Source: Mycolicibacterium rhodesiae NBB3 (GTDB taxonomy: Bacteria > Actinomycetota > Actinomycetes > Mycobacteriales > Mycobacteriaceae). From it: a stretch of 64,000 bases of DNA. The stretch is from NCBI RefSeq assembly GCF_000230895.2, contig NC_016604.1, positions 3,162,001 to 3,226,000 of the forward strand, written 5' to 3'. A program made the translations under genes and the position numbers. Shown here one piece after another: positions 1 to 7,826 of the stretch; within the stretch, counting starts at the first letter, position 1; every line of letters begins with the position of its first letter. Under the pieces are notes generated by a model. The model did not search any database, was not told the origin of the DNA, and saw only the letters and a program-made list of their open reading frames with translations.

Positions 1-25
1 GCATTCTCTACAGCGGAGGACGCAT

Positions 26-41
26 CTGTTCAGCAGAACAG
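26..41. promoter_or_regulatory. Inverted repeat CTGTTC-AGCA-GAACAG before RO beta
   Basis: This is a perfect 6+4+6 palindrome in the leader of the first RO beta copy, repeated at 4930-4945. It sits just before the GTG at 45. It could be a repressor operator or an RNA hairpin affecting translation. No regulator can be assigned from sequence alone. Confidence 0.4.
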
Positions 42-80
42 AGAGTGAGTGTTGACGGGTTGATCGAGGAGTTCGGTGTG

Positions 81-590
81 ATGAATGCGGTCGGGGTCGA
101 TCGGGATACCCGTGAGGCTGTCGAGGCGTTCATGTTCCGGGAGGCGGAGCTACTCGATGGGGGGCAGTTCCGGGAATGGTTGGGTCTGCTCGACCCCGAC
201 ATCCGGTATGTGGTTCCGGTGCGCACCACGAGGGAGGACTCCGCGGGTTGGGTGGGCGCGATCGCGCACTGGAACGACGACTACACGGGTTTGGAGATGC
301 GGGTTCTTCGCGGCGAGACGGACTTCTCGTGGGCCGAGTCACCTCGGTCGCGGACCCGGCACTTCGTGTCCAACATCCGCACGACTGCCGGACCGGGGGC
401 TGATGAGTTGACCGTGCGCTCAAATCTGTTGTTCTTTCGCAGCCGCGGAGATAGCGGCCGCTGGGAGTTGCTCTCGGCCGAACGCGTCGACGTGTTGCGC
501 CGCACCGACGATTCGCTGCGGCTGGCTCGGCGCGAGGTGTTGCTCGACCACTCGACGTTGCCCATCGACAACCTGTCGGTATTCCTGTAG
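81..590 (+). CDS. Ring-hydroxylating dioxygenase beta subunit (copy 1)
   Basis: Small subunit of a Rieske non-heme iron oxygenase of the NTF2-like beta family, structural partner of a catalytic alpha subunit in an alpha3beta3 hexamer. The family pattern is clear: FMFREAELLDGG near the N-terminus, EWLGLLDPDIRY, an arginine-rich segment ending SRTRHFVSNIR, and a C-terminal LLDHSTLPIDNLSVFL. The ATG at 81 has GAGGAG nine bases upstream and gives 169 aa. The in-frame GTG at 45 (181 aa) lacks a spaced ribosome-binding site. The protein is identical to the copy at 4985. Here it is followed by only a 17-codon remnant of an alpha gene and then a flavoprotein gene, so its partner is uncertain. An upstream alpha gene may lie outside the window. 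Confidence 0.9.
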   Translation: MNAVGVDRDTREAVEAFMFREAELLDGGQFREWLGLLDPDIRYVVPVRTTREDSAGWVGAIAHWNDDYTGLEMRVLRGETDFSWAESPRSRTRHFVSNIRTTAGPGADELTVRSNLLFFRSRGDSGRWELLSAERVDVLRRTDDSLRLARREVLLDHSTLPIDNLSVFL

Positions 591-650
591 GGCCAGCTTC
601 CCCTCACCACCTCCTCGTGGATATCGCCAATTCCAGAAAGGCCCGACCAT

Positions 651-704
651 ATGACCACCGAAACAAGCGAGACGAACTTGATCGAGATGTTGGTGAAGGC
701 GTGA
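651..704 (+). pseudogene. Truncated RO alpha start, 17-codon mini-ORF
   Basis: ATG at 651 opens a reading frame whose first five codons (MTTET) are identical to the start of the RO alpha gene at 5555. Sequence identity ends at 666, and the frame runs into TGA at 702-704. The stop overlaps GTG at 701, the likely start of the next gene (GTGA). It is most simply the scar left where the duplication ended inside the alpha gene. It may still be translated and couple ribosomes to the flavoprotein gene. Confidence 0.55.
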
Positions 705-2488
705 CTGGCGTTATGGGAAGTGACCTGGATGTGTCGGTCCAAGAATGCGACGTCTTGGTGGTGGGTGGGGGAATTGGCGGAGTGCGGGCAGCACTACGGG
801 CCGCGGAGTTGGGGTCGTCGGTGATTCTGGTAGAGAAGGCGGTGGTGTCTCGGGCAGGGCCGATGACGTATGTCCACAGCCAATACGCCCCTGATCACCG
901 GGTGCAGGGTGAGGAGATGACGGAGTGGGCGCGCGAGTTCGTGGTGGGCAGCAATTATTTGGCCGATCAGGATTGGGTGCAGCAATACATAGCCGAGGCC
1001 TATGACAGGGTTAACGAGCAGATCGAGTGGGGTGTGCCCTATTCCACCCATAAGGATGGGTCGCTGAAGTATGTGACGGTCCGCGGCCACAACCTTGGCA
1101 CCACGCTGGGTGTGGATGGTCGCGTGTGTATGGAAATCCTCAAGGAGAGGATGAAGGCGGCGGGGGTGCGTCTGTTCGAGCGAGTCGATGTGATCGATCT
1201 GCTGACCACCGACGGGTGCCGGCCCACCGCTGGTGCGGTGTGTGGTGCGGTGGGGGTAAACGTTGTCACCGGCCAGTGTCATGTCTTTACGGCGGGCAGC
1301 GTCATCCTCAACACCGGCCCCTGGTATCCCAAGCTGCATTACGCGTTCGCCGACCATTGCAGCGGGGAGGGACATGTGGCGGCGTGGCGAGTGGGTGCCG
1401 AGTTCGCCGGCATGGAGTTCGGCCAGTTCGCCGCCTGGAGTTACTTCAATCGGTCATTCTTCACACCGGGTCAAGCCAAGATTCAGGGGATCGGTGGCAA
1501 GTTCTGCAACGTGGCGGGCGAGTACTTCATGGACCGCTATGACCCGATCTGGGGGGATAAGGGCGGGCTATTCACCATCGCGCGCGCGATCATGACCGAG
1601 ATGGTGGAGGGCCGAGGGCCGTGCTATCTCGACTTGCGTCACGTACCACAGGCGGATCTAGAGGTGCTGTATGAAGTGTCTCCGACGGTGCGGCGCGCCT
1701 TTACCGAGTTTGACGTCGATCCCTCCACGGACCTGCTGGAGGTGACCCCGTTCATCGTGCTCGGCACGAGCAGCACCAGCGGTCCCACGATCGACCTGGA
1801 CGGAGCAACCACAGTGCCCGGCCTGTACGCGGCCGGGTATGGCACGGCGTGCCCGCATCTGATGTCGGGAATTTCTGGCAGCGGGATCTCGAGCTTCTCC
1901 GCCGTTGCGGGGTACCGGGCGGGCACTGCGGCGGCGGCGCGCGGCGGTCACGCGGTAGCGCGCAGTGTGTGGGAGAACCAGGCACAGGAGAGCTTCGCGG
2001 AGTATTTCGCGCCGATGCGTCGACTGCGGCAGGTCCGGCCGGTGGATGTGTGGAAAGCCATCGGCGAGGCGACGGCCAATCCGGCATTCGCATTGTTCAA
2101 GTCGGAGGCACGGATCGATGCAGCGCTCGCTGAGCTGTACCGGATCCGGGATCGGGTACTGCGTTACGTCTTCGCACCGGACTATCAAGAACTTAAGAAG
2201 GCGCATGAAGTGCGCGCATACCTGACGTTGGCGATCATCACCTGTGAGGCGATGAAGCGGCGCACCGAAAGTCGCGGGGAGCTGTTTCGTATCGACTACC
2301 CCTACGCCGACAACGATGAGTGGCTGAAGTGGCTGCTCGTGCGCCGGGGCAGCGGCGGTGAATTCGACCTGCAGTTCAGCGAACGCGACCTGCCGATCCA
2401 GTCGTGGCCGGTGCAGGCGCCGCCCGGCCGCCATCCAAGTCCATATACCGTGCCGCAAGGCTACCGCGAGGAGGCGGCGGTTCAGTGA
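701..2488 (+). CDS. FAD-dependent fumarate reductase/APS reductase-like flavoprotein
   Basis: Large flavoprotein of the succinate dehydrogenase/fumarate reductase/AprA superfamily, about 595 aa. The N-terminal dinucleotide-binding motif reads VLVVGGGIGGVRAALRAAELG with an acidic EKA after the second strand. A C-terminal FAD segment VPGLYAAGYGTACPHLMSGISGSGISS matches the family's flavin-closing motif. The start is probably GTG 701, overlapping the stop of the mini-ORF, or ATG 713; the frame is open back to 617. The stop overlaps the GTG of a 2[4Fe-4S] ferredoxin at 2485, so the two probably form one electron-transfer enzyme, as AprA does with AprB. The substrate is unknown. The setting between RO genes and an aldehyde dehydrogenase suggests oxidation or reduction of an aromatic or alicyclic intermediate. 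Homology to the superfamily is firm; the reaction is not. Confidence 0.85.
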   Translation: MTGVMGSDLDVSVQECDVLVVGGGIGGVRAALRAAELGSSVILVEKAVVSRAGPMTYVHSQYAPDHRVQGEEMTEWAREFVVGSNYLADQDWVQQYIAEAYDRVNEQIEWGVPYSTHKDGSLKYVTVRGHNLGTTLGVDGRVCMEILKERMKAAGVRLFERVDVIDLLTTDGCRPTAGAVCGAVGVNVVTGQCHVFTAGSVILNTGPWYPKLHYAFADHCSGEGHVAAWRVGAEFAGMEFGQFAAWSYFNRSFFTPGQAKIQGIGGKFCNVAGEYFMDRYDPIWGDKGGLFTIARAIMTEMVEGRGPCYLDLRHVPQADLEVLYEVSPTVRRAFTEFDVDPSTDLLEVTPFIVLGTSSTSGPTIDLDGATTVPGLYAAGYGTACPHLMSGISGSGISSFSAVAGYRAGTAAAARGGHAVARSVWENQAQESFAEYFAPMRRLRQVRPVDVWKAIGEATANPAFALFKSEARIDAALAELYRIRDRVLRYVFAPDYQELKKAHEVRAYLTLAIITCEAMKRRTESRGELFRIDYPYADNDEWLKWLLVRRGSGGEFDLQFSERDLPIQSWPVQAPPGRHPSPYTVPQGYREEAAVQ

Positions 2489-2775
2489 TCGAAAGCATCG
2501 ACGAAACAACGTGCGACGGGTGCAACGTCTGCATCGACAGCTGCCCAACCGGGGTGATCCGGCTGGTGGAGGGCGACGAACCGTGGGCCACGACCAAGTG
2601 GCGAGCCAAGATCATCTACCCCAACGACTGTCATTCCTGTCGGTTGTGCGCAATCGATTGCCACGTGGACGCGATCGTTGTCAGCCACGCACTAGTGATC
2701 CCCGACCCCTTCCTCCCGGGCGTAGAGCCCCTCGACGGCAGCCGCGACGCTCCGCCCGACGAAAATAAAACTTGA
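2485..2775 (+). CDS. 2[4Fe-4S] ferredoxin-type subunit
   Basis: A 96-aa iron-sulfur protein with two four-cysteine clusters: C10, C13, C16, C20 followed by proline, and C49, C52, C55, C59. Start GTG 2485 overlaps the flavoprotein stop (GTGA at 2485-2488), so translation is coupled. Size, spacing and pairing with a FrdA/AprA-like flavoprotein recall AprB of adenylylsulfate reductase. No sulfate-assimilation genes are nearby, so that reaction is unlikely. It probably carries electrons to or from the flavin of its partner. It differs from the [3Fe-4S] ferredoxins at 35618 and 51435, which are better candidates for feeding the ring-hydroxylating oxygenases. The C-terminal 30 residues are acidic and proline-rich without cysteines. 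Confidence 0.85.
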   Translation: MIESIDETTCDGCNVCIDSCPTGVIRLVEGDEPWATTKWRAKIIYPNDCHSCRLCAIDCHVDAIVVSHALVIPDPFLPGVEPLDGSRDAPPDENKT

Positions 2776-2971
2776 TGTCCATCGGAATAGCGCAAGCCGG
2801 GGCGTGTTCGGATTCGGCAAGGTCCAGGCTGCGGGGTCAGGCGATGATGGCCGCCCGATGCGGCCGGCGCCGGATTCGGCACTTATCTGGCGGTCGCCGG
2901 GCGATCCTCCGATGACCCAGACATGGCTCCCACAAATCAACCGTTCCCCGCAGGAAAGTTAGGACTTCGGC

Positions 2972-4432
2972 ATGATCAACGCAAACCTCATCATCAACGG
3001 ACGTGAGGAAACATCCGACCGGACGATCGACGTCGTCAGCCCGGCTGATATCCGAATAGTGCTCGGTTCGGTCCCAGACGCCGCACCCGGGCAGGTCGAC
3101 GAAGCGGTCGCAGCTGCCGCAATGGCGTTCCCAGAATGGTCATCGCGGCCCCTGGAAGAACGCCAGGGAGCACTACTTGCCGCCGCAGGCACGATCCACG
3201 ACATGATCGAGGAATATGCGCCGATCCTGAGCCGGGAGAACGGAAAGATCCTCGAAGAGTCGCACGTCGACCTCGAATTCGCGTCGGGCATTTGCGGCTA
3301 CACCGCAGGCATTTCGGCTGAAATCCTTGCAGACCAACAGATTCGCGACACCGGGGGCACGACCCTCATCCGCCGCCGCCCAATCGGGCCGGTGGCCGCC
3401 ATCACGCCGTGGAACTTCCCGGTGGTCCTGGCATTCATGAAGCTGGCGCCCGCGCTCGTCGCCGGCAACACAGTCGTCTTAAAGCCGGCGGCAAACTCCC
3501 CGTTGGTTCTCGCCGAGGTCATCCGAGCCCTCCAACAGCACTTCCCTCCGGGCGTGCTCAACATGGTCACCGGAGGCGACGCGGTCGGAGAAGCACTCGT
3601 CGCTCACCCGAGAATTCGCAAGATTGGTTTCACCGGCGGCATCGATACCGGGCGCAAAGTTATGGCCGCGGCCGCGCGCGACATCAAGCGGGTGACGCTC
3701 GAGCTGGGCGGAAACGACCCTGCGATCCTCCTCGACGACGTCGACCTCTCGCCCGAGACTATGCGGCAGATCGTAAAAGGCGCGTTCGCGACCACCGGCC
3801 AGGTGTGCTTCGGTCTCAAACGTATCTACGTGCCGACCCGCATCCACGACCGCTTCGTGGAAGCGTTCTCAGCCGCCGTGGATGAAATCGTCGTCGGGCC
3901 CGGCGACGACCCCCGAGTCACCATGGGGCCGCTGAACAACGCTCAGCAGAAGAACCTCGTCGAGAAGATCGTGGACGACACGCGCTCGAGCGGCGCGACC
4001 GTCACCACCCTCGGGCAGCGGCTCGATTCGGCGGCCTGGGACCACGGCCACTTCATGATGCCCAGCGTGGTCACTGCGGCTGATCCTCGCCTCGCAATCG
4101 TCGAAGAGGAACAGTTCGGCCCGGTAGTGCCCGTGCTGAAATACGACGAACTCGACGACGTGATCCGGCTCGTGAATCAATCGCAATACGGGCTTGCCGC
4201 CTCGATCTGGACGTCAGATGAAGAGCGGGCGTTCCTGCTTGGCCGTCGGTTCGACACCGGCTCCGTCTTCATCAACAGCCACACCTTCACCTCCCTCGAC
4301 CCCCGCGCACCCTTCGGTGGGGCGAAAGCAAGCGGCTTGGGACGCGAATTCTCTCCAGCCAGCCTGGATTCCTACACCGAATTACAAACAATCAGCCGTC
4401 GCATCGGGCCGCCAGGCCCTCCGCTGTCCTGA
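2972..4432 (+). CDS. NAD(P)-dependent aldehyde dehydrogenase
   Basis: A 486-aa ALDH-superfamily enzyme that oxidises an aldehyde to a carboxylate. Visible signatures are the cofactor segment ITPWNFPVVLAFMKLAPAL followed by GNTVVLKPA, the VTLELGGNDP motif with the general-base glutamate, and GQVCFG with catalytic Cys279. The length is normal for the family. ATG 2972 has TTAGGA upstream, and 196 bp without a gene separate it from the ferredoxin, so it could have its own promoter. It is 3' of the flavoprotein/ferredoxin pair and 5' of the second repeat copy, hence inside the segment flanked by direct repeats. The substrate is probably an aromatic or aliphatic aldehyde from ring or side-chain degradation. 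A paralogue lies at 24678. Confidence 0.92.
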   Translation: MINANLIINGREETSDRTIDVVSPADIRIVLGSVPDAAPGQVDEAVAAAAMAFPEWSSRPLEERQGALLAAAGTIHDMIEEYAPILSRENGKILEESHVDLEFASGICGYTAGISAEILADQQIRDTGGTTLIRRRPIGPVAAITPWNFPVVLAFMKLAPALVAGNTVVLKPAANSPLVLAEVIRALQQHFPPGVLNMVTGGDAVGEALVAHPRIRKIGFTGGIDTGRKVMAAAARDIKRVTLELGGNDPAILLDDVDLSPETMRQIVKGAFATTGQVCFGLKRIYVPTRIHDRFVEAFSAAVDEIVVGPGDDPRVTMGPLNNAQQKNLVEKIVDDTRSSGATVTTLGQRLDSAAWDHGHFMMPSVVTAADPRLAIVEEEQFGPVVPVLKYDELDDVIRLVNQSQYGLAASIWTSDEERAFLLGRRFDTGSVFINSHTFTSLDPRAPFGGAKASGLGREFSPASLDSYTELQTISRRIGPPGPPLS

Positions 4433-4904
4433 GTCCGGCCGGGAGCCTGACCGACACATAAACGTCACGGGCGTAGATCCGCGACGACGACGCGGCGGTA
4501 TCGATGCATAGGGATAACCCGCCGAAGGTGCGGAGGCATGAGCGGCGCGTGCTTTAGCAGGCTGCCGCCATTAATGATCCATTCCAGCCCTCTAATCGCG
4601 GCGATTCGACCCTCATAACGTAGGGACCGGCCAATAGACGTGCGTGTGCTGCCGCGCGTCGACGAGAAAACGCCGGCAGCGCTCTCACCGACAGTGCGCA
4701 CATTGCAACGGCCGCCGCCGCTGTCAAGCCGCCGGGCAAGGCGACGACCGGGCGATACATCCGGTTGTCGTCTACAGGTTCGCTGGCCGTCAATGACGTG
4801 TGCCGTGGGGCTGGTTCTGGGAGCGCCGTGGGGCTTGCTGTGGGAGCCGTTTGGTCGTGGTTCATTCCGAGATGGCGTCTTGACGGGCCGGTGTGACGTA
4901 TCTA
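4433..4904. other. Intergenic region without a convincing gene
   Basis: About 470 bp between the aldehyde dehydrogenase and repeat copy 2. Open frames exist on both strands (for example 4554-4865 minus), but none has a ribosome-binding site, a recognisable domain or convincing codon usage. The right end is expected to contain the promoter for the beta-alpha operon at 4985. The left junction of the repeat is at 4905. Confidence 0.5.
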
Positions 4905-4929
4905 GCATTCTCTACAGCGGAGGACGCAT

Positions 4930-4945
4930 CTGTTCAGCAGAACAG
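4930..4945. promoter_or_regulatory. Inverted repeat CTGTTC-AGCA-GAACAG, second copy
   Basis: Perfect 6+4+6 palindrome identical to 26-41. Just upstream, CTCTA-CAG-CGGAG at 4910-4922 resembles the CTCTG-N5-CGGAG element before the aldehyde dehydrogenase at 24678. The surrounding 40 bases align well between the two promoters, apart from a 2-bp gap. This suggests a shared regulator. Confidence 0.4.
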
Positions 4946-4984
4946 AGAGTGAGTGTTGACGGGTTGATCGAGGAGTTCGGTGTG

Positions 4985-5494
4985 ATGAATGCGGTCGGGG
5001 TCGATCGGGATACCCGTGAGGCTGTCGAGGCGTTCATGTTCCGGGAGGCGGAGCTACTCGATGGGGGGCAGTTCCGGGAATGGTTGGGTCTGCTCGACCC
5101 CGACATCCGGTATGTGGTTCCGGTGCGCACCACGAGGGAGGACTCCGCGGGTTGGGTGGGCGCGATCGCGCACTGGAACGACGACTACACGGGTTTGGAG
5201 ATGCGGGTTCTTCGCGGCGAGACGGACTTCTCGTGGGCCGAGTCACCTCGGTCGCGGACCCGGCACTTCGTGTCCAACATCCGCACGACTGCCGGACCGG
5301 GGGCTGATGAGTTGACCGTGCGCTCAAATCTGTTGTTCTTTCGCAGCCGCGGAGATAGCGGCCGCTGGGAGTTGCTCTCGGCCGAACGCGTCGACGTGTT
5401 GCGCCGGACCGACGATTCGCTGCGGCTGGCTCGGCGCGAGGTGTTGCTCGACCACTCGACGTTGCCCATCGACAACCTGTCGGTATTCCTGTAG
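4985..5494 (+). CDS. Ring-hydroxylating dioxygenase beta subunit (copy 2)
   Basis: A 169-aa RO small subunit, identical in protein to the copy at 81. It is the structural subunit of the oxygenase whose alpha gene begins at 5555, 60 bp downstream. Motifs are FREAELLDGG, EWLGLLDPDIRY and the terminal LLDHSTLPIDNLSVFL. The frame stays open upstream to about 4640, but the repeat boundary and GAGGAG before ATG 4985 favour this start; GTG 4949 is the alternative. Gene order beta then alpha is reversed relative to the other five RO pairs in the window, where alpha precedes beta. It probably shares the promoter carrying the 4910-4945 palindromes. Confidence 0.92.
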   Translation: MNAVGVDRDTREAVEAFMFREAELLDGGQFREWLGLLDPDIRYVVPVRTTREDSAGWVGAIAHWNDDYTGLEMRVLRGETDFSWAESPRSRTRHFVSNIRTTAGPGADELTVRSNLLFFRSRGDSGRWELLSAERVDVLRRTDDSLRLARREVLLDHSTLPIDNLSVFL

Positions 5495-5554
5495 GGCCAG
5501 CTTCCCCTCACCACCTCCTCGTGGATATCGCCAATTCCAGAAAGGCCCGACCAT

Positions 5555-6922
5555 ATGACCACCGAAACAACCGGAACAGCTGACGCGACCGATCCCTACC
5601 TGCGGCTCGCGTTGCGCGACGTAGCGGACGGGCTCAAGGTCGGGCGCTTACCGGCCCGCGTCGTCAGCGATCCTGCGCTGCACACGATCGAGATGGAGCG
5701 GATCTTCGGACGAGCCTGGGTGTTCCTCGGACATGAGTCGGAGTTGACCAAGTCCGGCGACTTCGTCGTGCGGCACATCGGGGCCGATTCGGTGATCGTT
5801 TGCCGGGACAGCTCCGGCCGGATCCAGGCGCTGTCCAATTCTTGTCGACACCGTGGTGCGCTCGTGTGCCGGGCGGAGATGGGAAACACCGAGCACTTCC
5901 AGTGCCCGTACCACGGCTGGGTGTACAGCAACACCGGCGAGCTCGTTGGTGTGCCGGCGATGAGGGAGGCCTATCCCGGCGGCTTCGACAAGTCGCAGTG
6001 GGGATTACGTCACATCCCCCATGTCGACTCTTACGCCGGATTCATCTTCGGCAGCGTTGATCCGAAGGCGCCCAGTCTGACCGACTACCTCGGCGACACG
6101 ACGTTCTACCTCGACCTCATTGCGAAGAAGACGGCGGGCGGTCTGGAGGTGATAGGGGCACCGCACCGATGGGTGATGTCGGCGAACTGGAAGACAGCCG
6201 CCGACAATTTTGTCGGCGACTCCTACCACACCCTCTTTGCTCACCGCTCCATGGTCGAGCTGGGAATGGCGCCCGGTGACCCGAACTTCGCGAGCGCACC
6301 AGCGGAGATCTCGCTGCAGAACGGCCACGGCGTCGGCGTACTCGGCTTTCCGCCCACGCTCGCCGATTTTCCCGAGTACGAGGGATACCCCGACGAAGTC
6401 GTCGACCAGATGGCGGCGTCCTATCCGTCGCCGGCACACAAGGACATGATGCGACGCTCGGCCTTTATTCACGGCACCGTGTTCCCGAATTTGTCGTTCA
6501 TCAACGTGACCATCGCGCCGGACCATATGTCGCCCCCTACCCCCTTCATCACGTTCCGGGTGTGGCATCCGCTCTCTCATGATCGGATGGAAATCCTCTC
6601 CTGGTTCCTGGTCGAACGCGACGCTCCGGAATGGCTGCGCGATGCGTCCCAGGCGTCCTACGTCAACAACTTCGGCCCGGGCGGTGTTTTCGAACAGGAC
6701 GACGCCGAGGCATGGAAGGCCATCACCGAATCTGTCCAGGGTCCGTTCGCCGGTGCAGGACTGCTGAACTACGAGATGGGCATGGACTTGACTCCGCTCA
6801 CCGACTGGCCAGGGCCGGGAGAGGCTCTCCCGAGCGGGTACGCCGAGCAGAACCAGCGGCGGTTTTGGGGGAGATGGCTGGAATACATGGGCCAACCTGC
6901 CGCATTCGGTGGGCGTGCTTGA
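5555..6922 (+). CDS. Ring-hydroxylating dioxygenase alpha subunit
   Basis: Catalytic large subunit (455 aa) of a Rieske non-heme iron dioxygenase that inserts O2 into an aromatic ring to give a cis-dihydrodiol. The Rieske [2Fe-2S] ligands are visible: C97-x-H99 (CRHRG) and C117-x2-H120 (CPYHGW). The mononuclear iron site DNFVGDSYHTLFAH gives H225 and H230, and the third, aspartate ligand is in FEQDDAE near residue 385. ATG 5555 lies 60 bp after the beta stop with AGAAAGG upstream. It is close kin to the alpha subunits at 28572 and 49041 (shared GRLPA start and GVFEQDDAE), less so to those at 36035 and 41597, and distant from 9949. The substrate cannot be read from sequence; bicyclic or polycyclic aromatics are plausible. 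It needs a ferredoxin and reductase not encoded beside it. Confidence 0.95.
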   Translation: MTTETTGTADATDPYLRLALRDVADGLKVGRLPARVVSDPALHTIEMERIFGRAWVFLGHESELTKSGDFVVRHIGADSVIVCRDSSGRIQALSNSCRHRGALVCRAEMGNTEHFQCPYHGWVYSNTGELVGVPAMREAYPGGFDKSQWGLRHIPHVDSYAGFIFGSVDPKAPSLTDYLGDTTFYLDLIAKKTAGGLEVIGAPHRWVMSANWKTAADNFVGDSYHTLFAHRSMVELGMAPGDPNFASAPAEISLQNGHGVGVLGFPPTLADFPEYEGYPDEVVDQMAASYPSPAHKDMMRRSAFIHGTVFPNLSFINVTIAPDHMSPPTPFITFRVWHPLSHDRMEILSWFLVERDAPEWLRDASQASYVNNFGPGGVFEQDDAEAWKAITESVQGPFAGAGLLNYEMGMDLTPLTDWPGPGEALPSGYAEQNQRRFWGRWLEYMGQPAAFGGRA

Positions 6923-7769
6923 TGAACCTGTTACCCAGGCTGTGCGCGAAATGCGCCCGTCCAACGATCGGCGCCGCGTGAGTGCCGTGACGGCGGGGGA
7001 CCGCCGGGTCGCGATCGTCACCGCCGCCGCGGCGGGGATCGGTAAGGCGATCGCCATGCGGTGGTGCCGCGAAGGTGGGTGCTGTGTCATGGCCGACACC
7101 GACGGCGAGGGTCTCGATGCCGCCGTGGCCGAATTGGCCGAGTCCGGCGCGGCAGTTTGCGGCGTCGCCGGCGACGTTTGCCTCCGCGAGGTCGCCAACG
7201 GTGTCGTCGAACGGACAATGACCGAGTTCGGGCGGCTCGACGCACTGTTCAACGTCGTCGGCGGGAGCCTGGCCCGCAATGTTGAGGAGATCAGCGAGGA
7301 GCAGTGGCGCAGCCAGATCGACATGAACCTCGGCAGTGTCTTTCAGATGTCCAAACCCGTAATCCCCTTGCTACGCCAGGGTGGCGGCGGATCGATCGTC
7401 AACGTCGCGTCGACGGCCGGGATTCTGGCCGAGAACAGGTGCTCCGCCTACAGCGCGAGCAAAGGCGGGGTCGTGCTGCTCACGAAAAACATGGCCCTCG
7501 ACTTCGCTCGCGACAACATCCGCGTGAACGCGATCGCCCCTGGGGGCACCCGTACGCCGAGGATCGAAGGGTTCCTGGCCGAGCACCCCGAACACGGCTC
7601 GATGATGGTTGACCTCTGCGCGATGCAGCGTTTCGCAGGACCAGACGAGATCGCGGCACCGGCTGTGTTTCTTGCCTCGCCCGAGGCGTCCTACATCACT
7701 GGTGCCGTGCTGCCGGTCGACGGAGGCATGACCGCCGGCGTCACTTTCCGGGCGTTCGAGGCGGTATGA
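6909..7769 (+). CDS. Short-chain dehydrogenase/reductase
   Basis: Classical SDR, up to 286 aa. It probably oxidises the cis-dihydrodiol made by the upstream dioxygenase to a catechol, or another hydroxylated intermediate. The Rossmann motif reads TAAAAGIG rather than the usual TGxxxGIG, so the first glycine is alanine. An NVVGG segment, the catalytic serine in NVASTAG and YSASK (Tyr and Lys) are intact, and the C-terminus ITGAVLPVDGGM is typical. The frame opens with GTG 6909, overlapping the alpha gene by 14 bp. In-frame ATG 6951 and GTG 6978 are alternatives; 6978 would give a family-like N-terminus of about 263 aa. No start has a strong ribosome-binding site. It is co-transcribed with the RO genes by position. 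Confidence 0.88.
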   Translation: MGVLDEPVTQAVREMRPSNDRRRVSAVTAGDRRVAIVTAAAAGIGKAIAMRWCREGGCCVMADTDGEGLDAAVAELAESGAAVCGVAGDVCLREVANGVVERTMTEFGRLDALFNVVGGSLARNVEEISEEQWRSQIDMNLGSVFQMSKPVIPLLRQGGGGSIVNVASTAGILAENRCSAYSASKGGVVLLTKNMALDFARDNIRVNAIAPGGTRTPRIEGFLAEHPEHGSMMVDLCAMQRFAGPDEIAAPAVFLASPEASYITGAVLPVDGGMTAGVTFRAFEAV

Positions 7770-7826
7770 GCATGGTCCCTAACCATTGGAATCGTCGCCG
7801 GACCCACGAAAGCGCCGCGGGCTGAG

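Larger units (their letters stand above)
1..666. repeat. Direct repeat copy 1 (at least 666 bp, cut by window edge)
   Basis: Bases 1-666 match 4905-5570 at a constant offset of 4904. The only difference I found is C at 503 versus G at 5407, a synonymous arginine codon change in the RO beta gene. The repeat covers the beta-gene leader, the whole beta gene, the 60-bp spacer with its ribosome-binding region, and the first five to six codons of the RO alpha gene that follows copy 2. Identity stops at 667/5571. The left limit is unknown because the window begins inside the repeat. Confidence 0.95.
4905..5570. repeat. Direct repeat copy 2 (666 bp or more)
   Basis: Matches 1-666 with one substitution (5407 G versus 503 C). 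This copy has its complete downstream partner, because the RO alpha frame opened at 5555 continues to 6922. Copy 2 is therefore the more likely parental arrangement, and copy 1 ends abruptly in the alpha gene. The two copies are in direct orientation and bracket the flavoprotein, ferredoxin and aldehyde dehydrogenase genes. Confidence 0.95.

Noticed and set aside
1..666. Interpreting the repeat as an insertion sequence
   Set aside because: It contains no transposase, and no terminal inverted repeats were found; it is a duplication of an RO beta gene with flanks.
1658..2548. Long 296-aa minus-strand ORF opposite the flavoprotein gene
   Set aside because: No domain signal or ribosome-binding site; the plus strand carries a clear FAD protein, so this is a high-GC shadow frame.
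4554..4865. Minus-strand ORF with a hydrophobic stretch in the gap before repeat copy 2
   Set aside because: Low-complexity, no ribosome-binding site, no family match I can name.
6005..7324. Minus-strand 439-aa ORF spanning the RO alpha and SDR genes
   Set aside because: It is antisense to two well-supported genes and has no recognisable motifs.
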